The notes under the pieces are model-generated. The model was not told the origin of the DNA. It saw only the letters and a program-made list of their open reading frames with translations, and did no database searches. A stretch of DNA of 30,631 bases from JAHHLP01 sp041609895 (GTDB lineage Bacteria > Bacteroidota > Rhodothermia > Rhodothermales > JABDKH01). The stretch spans positions 1-30,631 of the forward strand of contig JBFIPX010000022.1 of the NCBI GenBank assembly GCA_041609895.1, given 5' to 3'. Position numbers and translations under genes: made by a program. Below, piece by piece: positions 8,996 through 16,977 of this stretch (position 1 is the first letter of the stretch; each line of letters begins with the position of its first letter).

Positions 8996-9439
8996 ATGAT
9001 TGTTTTCGAGTACCGTCACCGCGTTCGCTATCGTGAATGCGACCCGATGGGAATCGTGTACCACACGCACTACCTCGACTATTTCGAGGCAGCTCGAACC
9101 GAAGCACTCAGGAGTATGGGGCTGGCTTACAAGGAGCTTGAAGCTTCTGGCGTCATCATGCCGGTAACGGAGGCAGCGATCAAGTACCACAAACCGGCTC
9201 GCTACGACGACGTGATCACGATTCAGACGATGATCGACCCTGCAGTTCCGGAAACACGGCTTCGAATCAATTATGTCGCATGGGTCGGCCAACGGAGTGT
9301 GCAGGTTGTCTCCGGGCACGTCACGCTTTGCTTCTTCGATCCCCAACGAGAACGTCCGATCAAGGCGCCCGCCGCGATCAAGCAGGTATTTTCGGCCGCC
9401 ATAGAACGACTCGACGATCTTTCTGGAGTGGGCGCCTGA
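8996..9439 (+). CDS. YbgC/4HBT-type acyl-CoA thioesterase (hotdog fold)
   Basis: This 147-residue single-domain hotdog protein has the family active-site segment RYRECDPMGIVYHTHYLDYF: catalytic Asp16, His23 and the following YF-ExxR helix. The later part, IKYHKPARYDDV, is the conserved second strand region. The family hydrolyses short or medium acyl-CoA or acyl-ACP thioesters in the cytoplasm. In Proteobacteria ybgC sits with tol-pal, but here it is between accA and nadC, so a role in lipid metabolism is a guess from position. The stop codon overlaps the nadC start by one base (TGATG), indicating translational coupling. The ATG is at 8996, nine bases after accA. Confidence 0.9.
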   Translation: MIVFEYRHRVRYRECDPMGIVYHTHYLDYFEAARTEALRSMGLAYKELEASGVIMPVTEAAIKYHKPARYDDVITIQTMIDPAVPETRLRINYVAWVGQRSVQVVSGHVTLCFFDPQRERPIKAPAAIKQVFSAAIERLDDLSGVGA

Positions 9440-10329
9440 TGCTTCCCGATTATCTGTCAGATGCCGATCTGTACGAGATCATCCGACGGGCGCTGGCAGA
9501 AGACGTGCGGGACGGAGACGTGACGACGCTCGCAACGGTGCCTGATTATGCCGCTGCCAACGGCGCGTTTCTGGCCAAGGAGGCGGGCGTGCTCGCGGGA
9601 AGGGCGGTCGCGGATTTCGTCTTCGAGCTGCTGGACAGCGCGATCGAGGTGTCGTGGTTGGTCGACGATGGCGACGAGGTGTCCGAGGGGCAGGAGGTTG
9701 CGAGGATAGCGGGACCGGCACGAGGAATACTTGTGGGAGAGCGAACGGCCCTAAACATGCTCCAGCGGATGAGCGGCATCGCCTCCCTTACGCATAGGAT
9801 GGTATCCCTGGCCAGTCCTCACGGCGCCGAGATCCTCGACACGCGCAAAACAGCCCCGGGCTTGCGACTGCTCGACAAGTGGGCCGTGCGCATCGGCGGC
9901 GGACGCAATCATCGGATCGGCCTCTTCGATATGATTCTCATCAAAGACAACCACATCGCCGTCGCGGGTGGCATCCGAGAGGCGGTCGAGGCAGCGGCCG
10001 CGTTCGTTGCACGAGAGGCGCGTCAGCTCCAGATCGAGGTCGAAGTGCGAACCCTCGACGAACTGCGTGAACTGCTTGCCGTGGGTGGCGCGGACGTCGT
10101 GCTTTTGGACAACATGGCACGCAGGATGCAGGACGGAACCGTCGATACATCAATGCTCCGCGAAGCCGTGGCGATGGTCGCTGGAACGATGCGGACGGAG
10201 GCATCCGGCAACGTGTCGCTGGAAACGGTGGCGTCTATCGCGTCCACCGGAGTGGACTTTATTTCGAGTGGTGCGCTGACTCATTCCGTACAGGCGCTTG
10301 ATATTTCGCTGAAGCTCAATTTCCAGTAA
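9439..10329 (+). CDS. nadC: Quinolinate phosphoribosyltransferase (nicotinate-nucleotide pyrophosphorylase, carboxylating)
   Basis: This 296-residue protein has the type II phosphoribosyltransferase motifs of NadC. They are EDVRDGDVTT near residue 20, ERTALNMLQRMSGIAS, DTRKTAPGLR with the quinolinate/PRPP-binding Lys and Arg, GGGRNHRIGLFDMILIKDNH, the EVEVRTLDEL barrel strand, VLLDNM, EASGNV, and the terminal ISSGALTHS. It makes nicotinate mononucleotide, CO2 and pyrophosphate from quinolinate and PRPP in de novo NAD synthesis. The frame is open upstream to 9280, but the protein clearly begins at the ATG at 9439, which overlaps the thioesterase stop by one base. No nadA or nadB is in the window. 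Confidence 0.97.
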   Translation: MLPDYLSDADLYEIIRRALAEDVRDGDVTTLATVPDYAAANGAFLAKEAGVLAGRAVADFVFELLDSAIEVSWLVDDGDEVSEGQEVARIAGPARGILVGERTALNMLQRMSGIASLTHRMVSLASPHGAEILDTRKTAPGLRLLDKWAVRIGGGRNHRIGLFDMILIKDNHIAVAGGIREAVEAAAAFVAREARQLQIEVEVRTLDELRELLAVGGADVVLLDNMARRMQDGTVDTSMLREAVAMVAGTMRTEASGNVSLETVASIASTGVDFISSGALTHSVQALDISLKLNFQ

Positions 10330-10338
10330 GATCGAACT

Positions 10339-10360
10339 CCTGTACTCGGCCCTGTACAGG
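10339..10360 (+). terminator. Hairpin downstream of nadC, possible terminator
   Basis: CCTGTAC at 10339-10345 pairs with GTACAGG at 10354-10360 across an eight-base loop, nine bases after the nadC stop. The right half is also a perfect ten-base palindrome (CCTGTACAGG). There is only a weak pyrimidine run after it (TACTTTCCCTC), so it is a poor intrinsic terminator; a protein-binding palindrome ahead of the next gene is the alternative. Confidence 0.3.
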
Positions 10361-10464
10361 GCGTACTTTCCCTCATTCCAGCACCGATACGTCCAAAACG
10401 ATCGTTATTGAATACGTGTCAGCTCGAAGGAAATACTATTTCACAGACGCCCGTCTAAAAGACT

Positions 10465-11853
10465 ATGCTGCAGGAACATAGCCGACTGTTCCAGCGCATG
10501 ATGTTCGCTGGCGACGTCGTAGCGACGATCGTCTCGTGGGTACTTGCCTACGTGATTCGGTTCGAGGTGCTTACACCGCCGCAATGGGTACCCTTCGAAA
10601 GGTACTTCGTGCTCTTGCCGTGGGTCGTTATCGTGGCCACGCTGGTCTTCTGGAGTACCGGACTCTACGCTGCCGATCGTGCCCAGCGCCTCCCTAGCCT
10701 CGTCTTCGGGGTGGCTAAGGCGGTCGCCGTCGAGTTGTTGGTTGTCGCTGCCTCGCTGTCGTTCTATCGGGCGCTATCGTTCTCGCGTCTGATGTTCATC
10801 CTGTTCGGGCTCCTCACTCCTACGTTCATGGTTCTGCTCCGGCTCGGTTTGTATGCCTACGTGCGGCGGGCCAGACGACATGGCAAGTACCTCCGCCGGG
10901 TGCTGATCGTAGGGGCTGGACGCGTGGGTCAGAGGCTCAGGTCGGCCCTCGTCAGGTTTCCCTGGATGGGTCTTGAAGTGGTGGGATTCGCGGACGACAG
11001 CGTTCGAGGCTCGCATGTTTTGGGATCTGTATCAGACGTGCCGCGATTGATCGACGAGTCTTATCAAAGCGGGTCGCCCGTCGACTATGTCTACATCGCT
11101 TTACCCCTGTCAGCATCGGACGCCATCGAGGGCATGATTGATGAACTGTCGACGCGCCTCGTGCACGTATGCATGGTCCCCGACCTTTTTCAGTTCGACG
11201 TGCTGAACAGTCGCGTGACTCATGTAGCCGGTCTGCCCATCATCCACGTAATTGACGAGGCACCTCCGCAGTTCGGTTTGTTTCTGAAGAGGGCAGGCGA
11301 CATCCTGTTCTCGGCTGGATTTCTACTGATCACCTCCCCCATGATGCTGATCATCGCAGTCGCCGTCAAGTTGTCGTCACCGGGACCGATCTTTTATCGT
11401 CAGGAGAGAATGGGCCTCAACGGAAGGCGTTTCGACATGCTGAAGTTCCGCTCAATGCCGGTCAACGTCGAGGCGGAGACCGGCCCTGTGTGGGCGAAAC
11501 AGGGAGAGGATCGGGCGACCTCAGTCGGGAGCTTTCTCAGGCGTACTTCACTTGACGAGCTGCCGCAGTTCTTTAACGTTTTGCGGGGGGACATGTCGGT
11601 CGTCGGACCGCGGCCGGAACGGCCCGTGTTCATCGATCAGTTTAAGGACCGGGTGCCACGATATATGCTGCGCCACAAGACCAAGGCAGGCATCACAGGT
11701 TGGGCCCAAGTGAACGGTTGGAGGGGCAACACATCGATCGAAAAGCGAATCGAATACGATCTCTACTACATACAAAACTGGTCACTAGCGCTGGATCTAA
11801 AAATCATGCTCATGACCGTTTGGAAAGGCTTTGTTAGCAAGAACGCCTACTAG
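10465..11853 (+). CDS. Undecaprenyl-phosphate glucose (or related sugar) phosphotransferase, WcaJ/WbaP-like
   Basis: This 462-residue enzyme has the standard polyisoprenyl-phosphate hexose-1-phosphate transferase layout. There are about four N-terminal membrane helices (12-130), a Rossmann-like domain starting RRVLIVGAGRVGQRL at 144, a re-entrant helix at KRAGDILFSAGFLL (275), and the catalytic domain: GPIFYRQERMGLNGRRF, MLKFRSM, the Asp364-Glu365 dyad in SLDELPQFF, RGDMSVVGPRPE, and KAGITGWAQVNGWRG. Family members transfer a sugar phosphate from a UDP-sugar to undecaprenyl phosphate on the inner face of the cytoplasmic membrane, the first step of exopolysaccharide or capsule synthesis. The length and the end YIQNWSLALDLKIML favour the glucose-type subgroup. 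It is the intact counterpart of the truncated domain in the glycosyltransferase at 5784-7811. Confidence 0.93.
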   Translation: MLQEHSRLFQRMMFAGDVVATIVSWVLAYVIRFEVLTPPQWVPFERYFVLLPWVVIVATLVFWSTGLYAADRAQRLPSLVFGVAKAVAVELLVVAASLSFYRALSFSRLMFILFGLLTPTFMVLLRLGLYAYVRRARRHGKYLRRVLIVGAGRVGQRLRSALVRFPWMGLEVVGFADDSVRGSHVLGSVSDVPRLIDESYQSGSPVDYVYIALPLSASDAIEGMIDELSTRLVHVCMVPDLFQFDVLNSRVTHVAGLPIIHVIDEAPPQFGLFLKRAGDILFSAGFLLITSPMMLIIAVAVKLSSPGPIFYRQERMGLNGRRFDMLKFRSMPVNVEAETGPVWAKQGEDRATSVGSFLRRTSLDELPQFFNVLRGDMSVVGPRPERPVFIDQFKDRVPRYMLRHKTKAGITGWAQVNGWRGNTSIEKRIEYDLYYIQNWSLALDLKIMLMTVWKGFVSKNAY

Positions 11854-11882
11854 CTTGTAGCGCCGTTCGCGCGCTCGTCGTT

Positions 11883-11902
11883 CCCGATATCGGGCCGCGG
11901 CC
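11883..11902. repeat. Two overlapping perfect palindromes in an intergenic gap
   Basis: CCCGATATCGGG (11883-11894) and GGCCGCGGCC (11893-11902) are each perfectly self-complementary and overlap by two bases, 30 bases after the sugar phosphotransferase stop. They may be a binding site or a terminator-like structure; there is no T-run after them. The rest of the 201-base gap (11854-12054) shows nothing else recognisable. Confidence 0.3.
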
Positions 11903-12054
11903 GGTGCAGTTGGCTTACCTGGACGTATCGTCGAATACACGCTTCAGTCCTGTCTCCCGTCGAAGTACGGATTACGTTCAATCACCGATTCGAATCCCAC
12001 CATGAACTCGGCATCCGTTTTGCAAGCATTTATCGACATCGCGCGAGAAGAGTC

Positions 12055-13251
12055 ATGATTCGGTCGGACATGCCGAAAGTCCTCGTTTTGCTTGCTGCCG
12101 CTTGGTTGACATCCACACCGTCAAGCGGGCAGATTTACAAGTTGTCGAATCCTGACGAGGCCTCCGGAGACTACTTCGGGGCATCCGTTGCAATCGACGA
12201 GCGGCAAGCGGTCATAGGAGCGAGCGGTAGCTCCGCTTGCGGGGAGAATTCTGGGGCGGTCTATGTGTTTGAAGCCGATTCATCGTCGGGGCATTGGAAT
12301 CACTCCGCCACTCTGGTGCCAAACGACTGCGCGCCCGGCGATTTCTTCGGTCGATCGCTTTCGATGAGCGGCAACCATCTGATCGTCGCCTCCTACCGCC
12401 CATCCGGTGTCGGCGCAACATCGAACGCAGCCTACATTTTCGAGCGCGACTCCACTGGTAAATGGAACGAGCACGCCCGATTCGAAGGAAACGCGAAGCA
12501 ATCTGAAGGCGCGTATGCAGCCGCCGTTGCCATCGACGGCTCGGCAGCCGTCGTCACTACGTCAGGCGATGCCGTATCCGGCAGATACCATGGCGCGGCC
12601 TATTTCTACGAGCGCCTTCCCTCGGGCGACTGGTTACAAAAGCAGCGTTTGGTCCCCCGCCAAAGTGTTAGGCTAGGCATCTTCGGGACCTCCGTCGATA
12701 TGGCGGATGGCGTAACGGTCGTTGGAGCATCGACCTATCTGGCAGGGCGTCCCGGGTCGCTCTACCTGATCGAATTCGAGCAAGAAGCCGATCGATGGCA
12801 GGAGGTAATGCGGTTCGGAGGATTGGATGATTTCTTTCTGCCTGTCGACATCTCCGGAAACAGGATCATTGTGGGCGAGCGCCGAGCAGGTGAGGAGGAC
12901 TCGGGGGCAGCCGTAGTCATCGAGCGAGACTCGACCGCCAGCTGGAGAAAGTCAGCAATTCTGAAGCCTGTTGATCCATTCGAGTTGGGTGCTTTCGGTT
13001 CCGAGGTGGCACTCGGGTCGGACCGCGCCCTTGTCGTCGGCTACGACGAACAGCTGCGATTCGAGTTCAATATCGACCGCGTCGTTTACGTATTCGAAAA
13101 TCGCGAAGGTGGGCGCTGGCGCCAGAGGCACGTCATCGATGTGGGTGACGTTGCGTTCGGTTCGGACATTGACACGGCCGGATCGATCGCCTTGATCGGC
13201 CAAGCCTCGGACACCGAGCCGGGATCCGCCTATATCGTCCACATTCATTAG
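12055..13251 (+). CDS. Secreted FG-GAP / integrin-alpha-like seven-repeat beta-propeller protein
   Basis: This is a 398-residue protein with a signal peptide (PKVLVLLAAAWL, cleavage near SSGQ at about 25). Seven repeats can be lined up by a FG-S/A-V-D/S-ID....A-V-I/V-G core: YFGASVAID, FFGRSLSMS, YAAAVAIDG, IFGTSVDMA, FFLPVDISG, AFGSEVALG and AFGSDIDTA. Several are followed by GAVYVFE-type strands (VYVFEAD, AYIFERD, AYFYERL, LYLIEFE, VYVFENR). Seven blades fit a complete integrin-like propeller. The function is unknown; such proteins are often surface or extracellular binding proteins, and no catalytic motif is visible. The start is ambiguous: ATG 12055 or, five codons later, the Met just before the signal sequence. 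The next coding remnant, on the opposite strand, begins only 13 bases after its stop. Confidence 0.85.
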   Translation: MIRSDMPKVLVLLAAAWLTSTPSSGQIYKLSNPDEASGDYFGASVAIDERQAVIGASGSSACGENSGAVYVFEADSSSGHWNHSATLVPNDCAPGDFFGRSLSMSGNHLIVASYRPSGVGATSNAAYIFERDSTGKWNEHARFEGNAKQSEGAYAAAVAIDGSAAVVTTSGDAVSGRYHGAAYFYERLPSGDWLQKQRLVPRQSVRLGIFGTSVDMADGVTVVGASTYLAGRPGSLYLIEFEQEADRWQEVMRFGGLDDFFLPVDISGNRIIVGERRAGEEDSGAAVVIERDSTASWRKSAILKPVDPFELGAFGSEVALGSDRALVVGYDEQLRFEFNIDRVVYVFENREGGRWRQRHVIDVGDVAFGSDIDTAGSIALIGQASDTEPGSAYIVHIH

Positions 13252-13263
13252 GCGCTGCGGCGA

Positions 13264-13520
13264 TCACACAACGGCTGGATGACTGAGGCTATTTTCATCA
13301 TCCGGATTGTGCTTGAAGATCTTGAAATTGTACCGTCGTATCGATTCAAACCGTCCTGGGTGCCGAACCACATATAACCGTCGCTATCCTGCAGTACTGC
13401 CGTAACGCGGCTTTGCGACAGACCCTCATTTACGGAGATTCTCGTGAACCGCATAGGGTCCCGATCCTGAGCGTCTGCCGACACCGCGAGGACGGTTGCG
13501 ATCAAGAGAGCCAGTTGCAT
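13264..13520 (-). pseudogene. Remnant of a hybrid two-component propeller sensor (N-terminus only, frameshifted)
   Basis: From the ATG at 13520 there is a signal peptide (MQLALLIATVLAVSADAQ). It is followed by MRFTRISVNEGLSQSRV, TAVLQDSDGYMWFGTQDG and LNRYDG, the first Reg_prop blade of a periplasmic two-component regulator propeller protein. At about 13331 one base is missing: the family continuation YNFKIFKHNPDDENSLSH resumes in the next frame (from GGT-ACAATTTC instead of GGTTACAATTTC) and then stops at a TGA at 13264-13266. A functional protein of this class is roughly 900-1400 residues, so nearly all blades, the kinase and the receiver are gone. The unshifted frame stays open to 13248 but its tail is not family-like. 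This is a frameshifted and truncated gene; a sequencing error could explain the frameshift but not the missing remainder. Confidence 0.8.
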
Positions 13521-13699
13521 GACTGCGGGTGAGCGAGTAAGACGAACAGCGGCCCTCGCCGCGCCAAGGAGAGCGAACCGGAGCCAGGCAGGATCGTGCT
13601 TACGGGAAGCACAACCGTAGGATTCACTGTGCGACCACGGCCCTGCCGGCAACGGCGTCTGACTGGTACAAAATTGTTAGTTTAGGGCCGCGATGTAGT

Positions 13700-13718
13700 C
13701 GACCGGCGCAGCCGGTCG
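13700..13718. promoter_or_regulatory. Strong GC hairpin ahead of the SLC12-type transporter gene
   Basis: CGACCGGC and GCCGGTCG form an eight-base-pair stem around a three-base loop (GCA), 49 bases before the transporter start codon. There is no T-run on either side. It could be a leader structure or attenuator of the transporter messenger, or a dyad operator. The remainder of 13521-13767 has no gene; a TAGTTTAG at 13678 resembles a -7 box but lacks a -33 partner. Confidence 0.35.
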
Positions 13719-13767
13719 GACCGACGATAGCAGATCTCCCCATCGGGTTCAACCCACTTTTTCCCGC

Positions 13768-15966
13768 ATGCGCGACCAGCAGAACCCGGACACCGGCCTT
13801 ACTACGTTCGGCGGTGTCTTCACTCCGTCGATTCTTACGATCCTCGGCGTGATCATGTACCTGCGGTTTGGCTGGGTCGTCGGCAACGTCGGACTGCTGA
13901 AGACGATGGGAATCGTGACGTTGTCGACTGGGATTACGCTTTTGACGGCCCTTTCGATTTCAGCAATCGCAACCGCCCAGCAAGTCAAGATTGGCGGTGC
14001 ATACTACATGATCAGTCGCTCCCTCGGCATCGAAAGCGGCGGAGCGATTGGCATCCCGCTCTACATCGCGCAGGCTCTTAGCGTCGCGCTATACACGATC
14101 GGGTTCGCAGAAAGCGTCGTACGGGTGCTCCCTTCCCTTGATGAGAAACTGGTTGGCATCGTGACCACGTCCTTCGTGGCCCTTGTGGCGATGAAGTCGG
14201 CAAAGGCGGCCATTCGTACCCAATACATCATCATGGCGGCTATCGGAGTTTCATTGCTGTCGCTGGTGGCCGGAGGGCCGGTGGAGCCCGTCGTGCCGCC
14301 GGGAGAAGTGACAGACCCACAGCCGTTTTGGGCTGTCTTCGCGGTGTTCTTCCCAGCGGTCACGGGGATAATGGCGGGAGTAAATATGTCGGGGGATCTG
14401 CGCAATCCAGCACACTCAATTCCACGGGGAACGTTGTTCGCGGTCGGGGCGGGCTATCTGATCTACATGCTTATCCCGATTCTGCTAGTGAATCGTGCCT
14501 CCCCCGCCGAACTCGTACATGATCCGTTGATCATGAAGCGCATGGCATTTTGGGGGGACGCGATCCTGCTTGGTGTCTGGGGAGCAACGCTCTCGAGTGC
14601 CGTTGGCAGCATCCTTGGAGCACCGCGCGTCTTGCAGGCGCTGGCACGCGACGGCGTGCTGCCGAAACCATTCCGCTTCCTCGGTCGAGGAAGCGGCCCA
14701 GAGGACGAACCACGGGTAGGTACCGCTGTCACATTCGCCATTGCAGTCGTAACGGTCTATCTCGGCAACCTGAATATGATCGCTCCCATTCTCACGATGT
14801 TCTTCCTGACGACCTACGGCGTACTCAACGTCGTCGCGGGCATCGAGAGATTCGTCCGAAATCCTTCATATCGACCCAAGTTCAAGGTTCACTGGTCGAT
14901 ATCGCTACTTGGTGCCGTCGGCTGTGCCGCCGTCATGTTCCTCATCAATCCCGCCGCGACGACAGCGGCAATCGTCGTAGTGATTTCAATCTATGTGTGG
15001 TTGGAACGCAAGGAGTTGCGGAGCGAATGGGGCGACGTGCGGAGGGGTATCTGGATGACGCTCGCGCGGGCGGGTCTGATGCGCATTGACGATACACCGG
15101 ACCCGAAAAACTGGCGGCCACATTTCCTCGTGTTATCCGGAGCCCCGACGCGTCGGTGGCACCTCGTTGACCTCGCCGCATCCATCGGGCACAACAAAGC
15201 GCTGATGACGCTGGCAACCGTCGTCACTTCGCCGTCCATCGACAAGGTGCGCATCGCCAGCATGGAGAACACGATTCGCGAGTACGTGGACCGGAAGGGT
15301 GTTCGTACGCTTGTTCGAGCGGTATCCGCAGAGACACCCTTCCAGGGAGCCGCCGCGCTCGTGGACCTGTATGGGTTAGGCGGGTTGGTGCCTAACACCG
15401 TCCTCCTCGGCGCCAGTGAGAGCCCGGAACGGCGAGACGAGTACTGCCGAATGGTGAGACATTTCCACGAGTCGAAGCGAAACACGGTGATCGTCCATCA
15501 CAATGAGGAGCGCGGGTTTGGCGACCGTCGATCGATCGACGTTTGGTGGGGCGGCCTTCAGGGCAACGGTGCGCTCATGCTCATACTCGCGTATCTCCTG
15601 CAAACCAGCCTGCCGTGGAGAGGTGCCGAGCTCACAGTGAAGATGATCGCACCAAGCACAGACGCCGCCGGTACCGCTGGCCGCAACCTGGATCGTCTGG
15701 TCGAGGCGACACGCACGGGAGCAACCAGCCAGGTCATCGTGTCCGACGGCCGACCCGTCGATCAGATCATCCGGGACTCATCAGCAAGCGCCGACATTAT
15801 CTTCATGGGCATGGCCGAGCCAAGGCCCGACTTCAGGGAATACTATGATCGCCTGCAGAGCCGCATGAAGACTCTCCCCTCGACGGTATTGGTGCTCAGC
15901 GCAGAGGACCTGTCTTTCGGCGATGTTCTGATTGAGAAAGTGGCTTCAGGTGACGATTCCAGATAA
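13768..15966 (+). CDS. Bacterial cation-chloride cotransporter homologue (SLC12-like, APC superfamily)
   Basis: This 732-residue protein opens with LTTFGGVFTPSILTILGVIM and YLRFGWVVGNVG, the first helix signature of the SLC12 (Na-K-Cl / K-Cl) cotransporters. About 12 membrane helices follow in residues 15-420, including IGGAYYMISRSLG, a GIMAGVNMSGDL segment and the SAVGSILGAPRVLQALARDG helix. A cytoplasmic C-terminal domain of about 300 residues includes RSIDVWWGG and ALMLILAYLLQTS, matching the conserved IDVWW...L.LLIPYLL region of eukaryotic NKCC proteins, then a Usp-like end (ADIIFMGMAEPR, STVLVLSAED). It probably moves K+ and/or Na+ with Cl- or an amino acid across the cytoplasmic membrane; the ion set cannot be read from sequence. 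It stands alone, with 60 bases to the ABC genes. Confidence 0.85.
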   Translation: MRDQQNPDTGLTTFGGVFTPSILTILGVIMYLRFGWVVGNVGLLKTMGIVTLSTGITLLTALSISAIATAQQVKIGGAYYMISRSLGIESGGAIGIPLYIAQALSVALYTIGFAESVVRVLPSLDEKLVGIVTTSFVALVAMKSAKAAIRTQYIIMAAIGVSLLSLVAGGPVEPVVPPGEVTDPQPFWAVFAVFFPAVTGIMAGVNMSGDLRNPAHSIPRGTLFAVGAGYLIYMLIPILLVNRASPAELVHDPLIMKRMAFWGDAILLGVWGATLSSAVGSILGAPRVLQALARDGVLPKPFRFLGRGSGPEDEPRVGTAVTFAIAVVTVYLGNLNMIAPILTMFFLTTYGVLNVVAGIERFVRNPSYRPKFKVHWSISLLGAVGCAAVMFLINPAATTAAIVVVISIYVWLERKELRSEWGDVRRGIWMTLARAGLMRIDDTPDPKNWRPHFLVLSGAPTRRWHLVDLAASIGHNKALMTLATVVTSPSIDKVRIASMENTIREYVDRKGVRTLVRAVSAETPFQGAAALVDLYGLGGLVPNTVLLGASESPERRDEYCRMVRHFHESKRNTVIVHHNEERGFGDRRSIDVWWGGLQGNGALMLILAYLLQTSLPWRGAELTVKMIAPSTDAAGTAGRNLDRLVEATRTGATSQVIVSDGRPVDQIIRDSSASADIIFMGMAEPRPDFREYYDRLQSRMKTLPSTVLVLSAEDLSFGDVLIEKVASGDDSR

Positions 15967-16026
15967 CAAGGAGCCTCCGTATCCACATCCGGCTACTGAT
16001 CACGCAGCCGGCAAGCAGTACCCACC

Positions 16027-16977
16027 ATGCTCAAAGTGAGCAACGTTACAAAGCGATACGCCGACAAGGTCGCCGTCGATTCCGTCTCATTCGAGGTTCA
16101 TCGGGGACGCATCTTCGGGCTGCTCGGGCCAAACGGGGCGGGAAAGACGTCGACAATCCGAATGATTGCGTTTATCACGACTCCCGATGAAGGGGAGATA
16201 CGACTCGACGATCGACTGGTTGGCAGCTGGAGCCAACGGAACATGGGCTACCTGCCCGAGGAACGCGGGTTGTACAGAAAGATGAGGGTGGGCGACCAGC
16301 TTCAATACCTTGCGCGACTGAAGGGGCTGAGTGCTGTCGACGCGGCCGCAGCCGTACGACACTGGCTCGATCGGTTCGATGCGTCGGACTGGTACGACAA
16401 GAAGGTCGAGGAGCTCTCGAAGGGCATGCAACAAAAAGTTCAGTTCATTGCGACCGTTGCTCACGAGCCTGGCCTGTTGATCTTCGACGAACCGTTCAGC
16501 GGTCTCGACCCAATCAACGCCGATCTGCTGCGAGACGTGATTCTCGAACTTAAAGAAGCGGGCCGAACGATCCTCTTCGCCTCGCACCGCATGGAGCAAG
16601 TAGAACAGCTCTGCGATGATATCTGCCTCATATCCAATGGCCGCAGTCTTGTGCGAGGCAGCTTGCGCGAAGTTAAATCAGGGTACGGTCGGAACGTATT
16701 GCGAATGGAGTTTGACGGCACTCCGGAGTTTCTCGATCGGATGCAAAAATCAGGGGAGATATCCGTGATCAACCGCACCGAGCATCGTGCGGAGCTGAGA
16801 CTCCTCGACGGCACCCAGTCACGGTGGATCCTGCAGCAGGCGATGGACGAGCTGGACGCGATCTATCGATTCGAACTGGTCGAACCCAGTCTGAACGAGA
16901 TCTTTATCTCAGTGGTGTCGACCACCGGGCAGAAGTCAAGCGAAAGTCAGACTTCACCAACCGGGTCCGCAGCATGA
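16027..16977 (+). CDS. ABC transporter ATP-binding protein, NatA-like
   Basis: This 316-residue ATPase has Walker A GPNGAGKTS (34-42), the Q-loop area GYLPEERGLYRKM, the signature LSKGMQQ (130-136), Walker B LLIFDEP (150-156) followed by FSGLDP, and the H-loop ASHRMEQVEQL. The PEERGLY segment and the roughly 90-residue C-terminal extension (DUF4162-like) are typical of the NatA-type exporters partnered with ABC-2 permeases. It energises the membrane protein encoded next; the two genes overlap by four bases (ATGA). Substrates proposed for relatives include Na+ and small organic compounds; the substrate here is unknown. Confidence 0.93.
   Translation: MLKVSNVTKRYADKVAVDSVSFEVHRGRIFGLLGPNGAGKTSTIRMIAFITTPDEGEIRLDDRLVGSWSQRNMGYLPEERGLYRKMRVGDQLQYLARLKGLSAVDAAAAVRHWLDRFDASDWYDKKVEELSKGMQQKVQFIATVAHEPGLLIFDEPFSGLDPINADLLRDVILELKEAGRTILFASHRMEQVEQLCDDICLISNGRSLVRGSLREVKSGYGRNVLRMEFDGTPEFLDRMQKSGEISVINRTEHRAELRLLDGTQSRWILQQAMDELDAIYRFELVEPSLNEIFISVVSTTGQKSSESQTSPTGSAA

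Noticed and set aside
11980..12005. T-arm-like GATTCGAATC followed by CCCACCA, suggesting a tRNA 3' end
   Set aside because: The arm does not pair correctly (A opposite C at the closing position) and no acceptor stem or anticodon arm can be formed upstream.
13678..13685. TAGTTTAG as a -7 promoter box for the SLC12-type gene
   Set aside because: No TTG at 19-20 bases upstream and two other equally weak boxes could be picked nearby.
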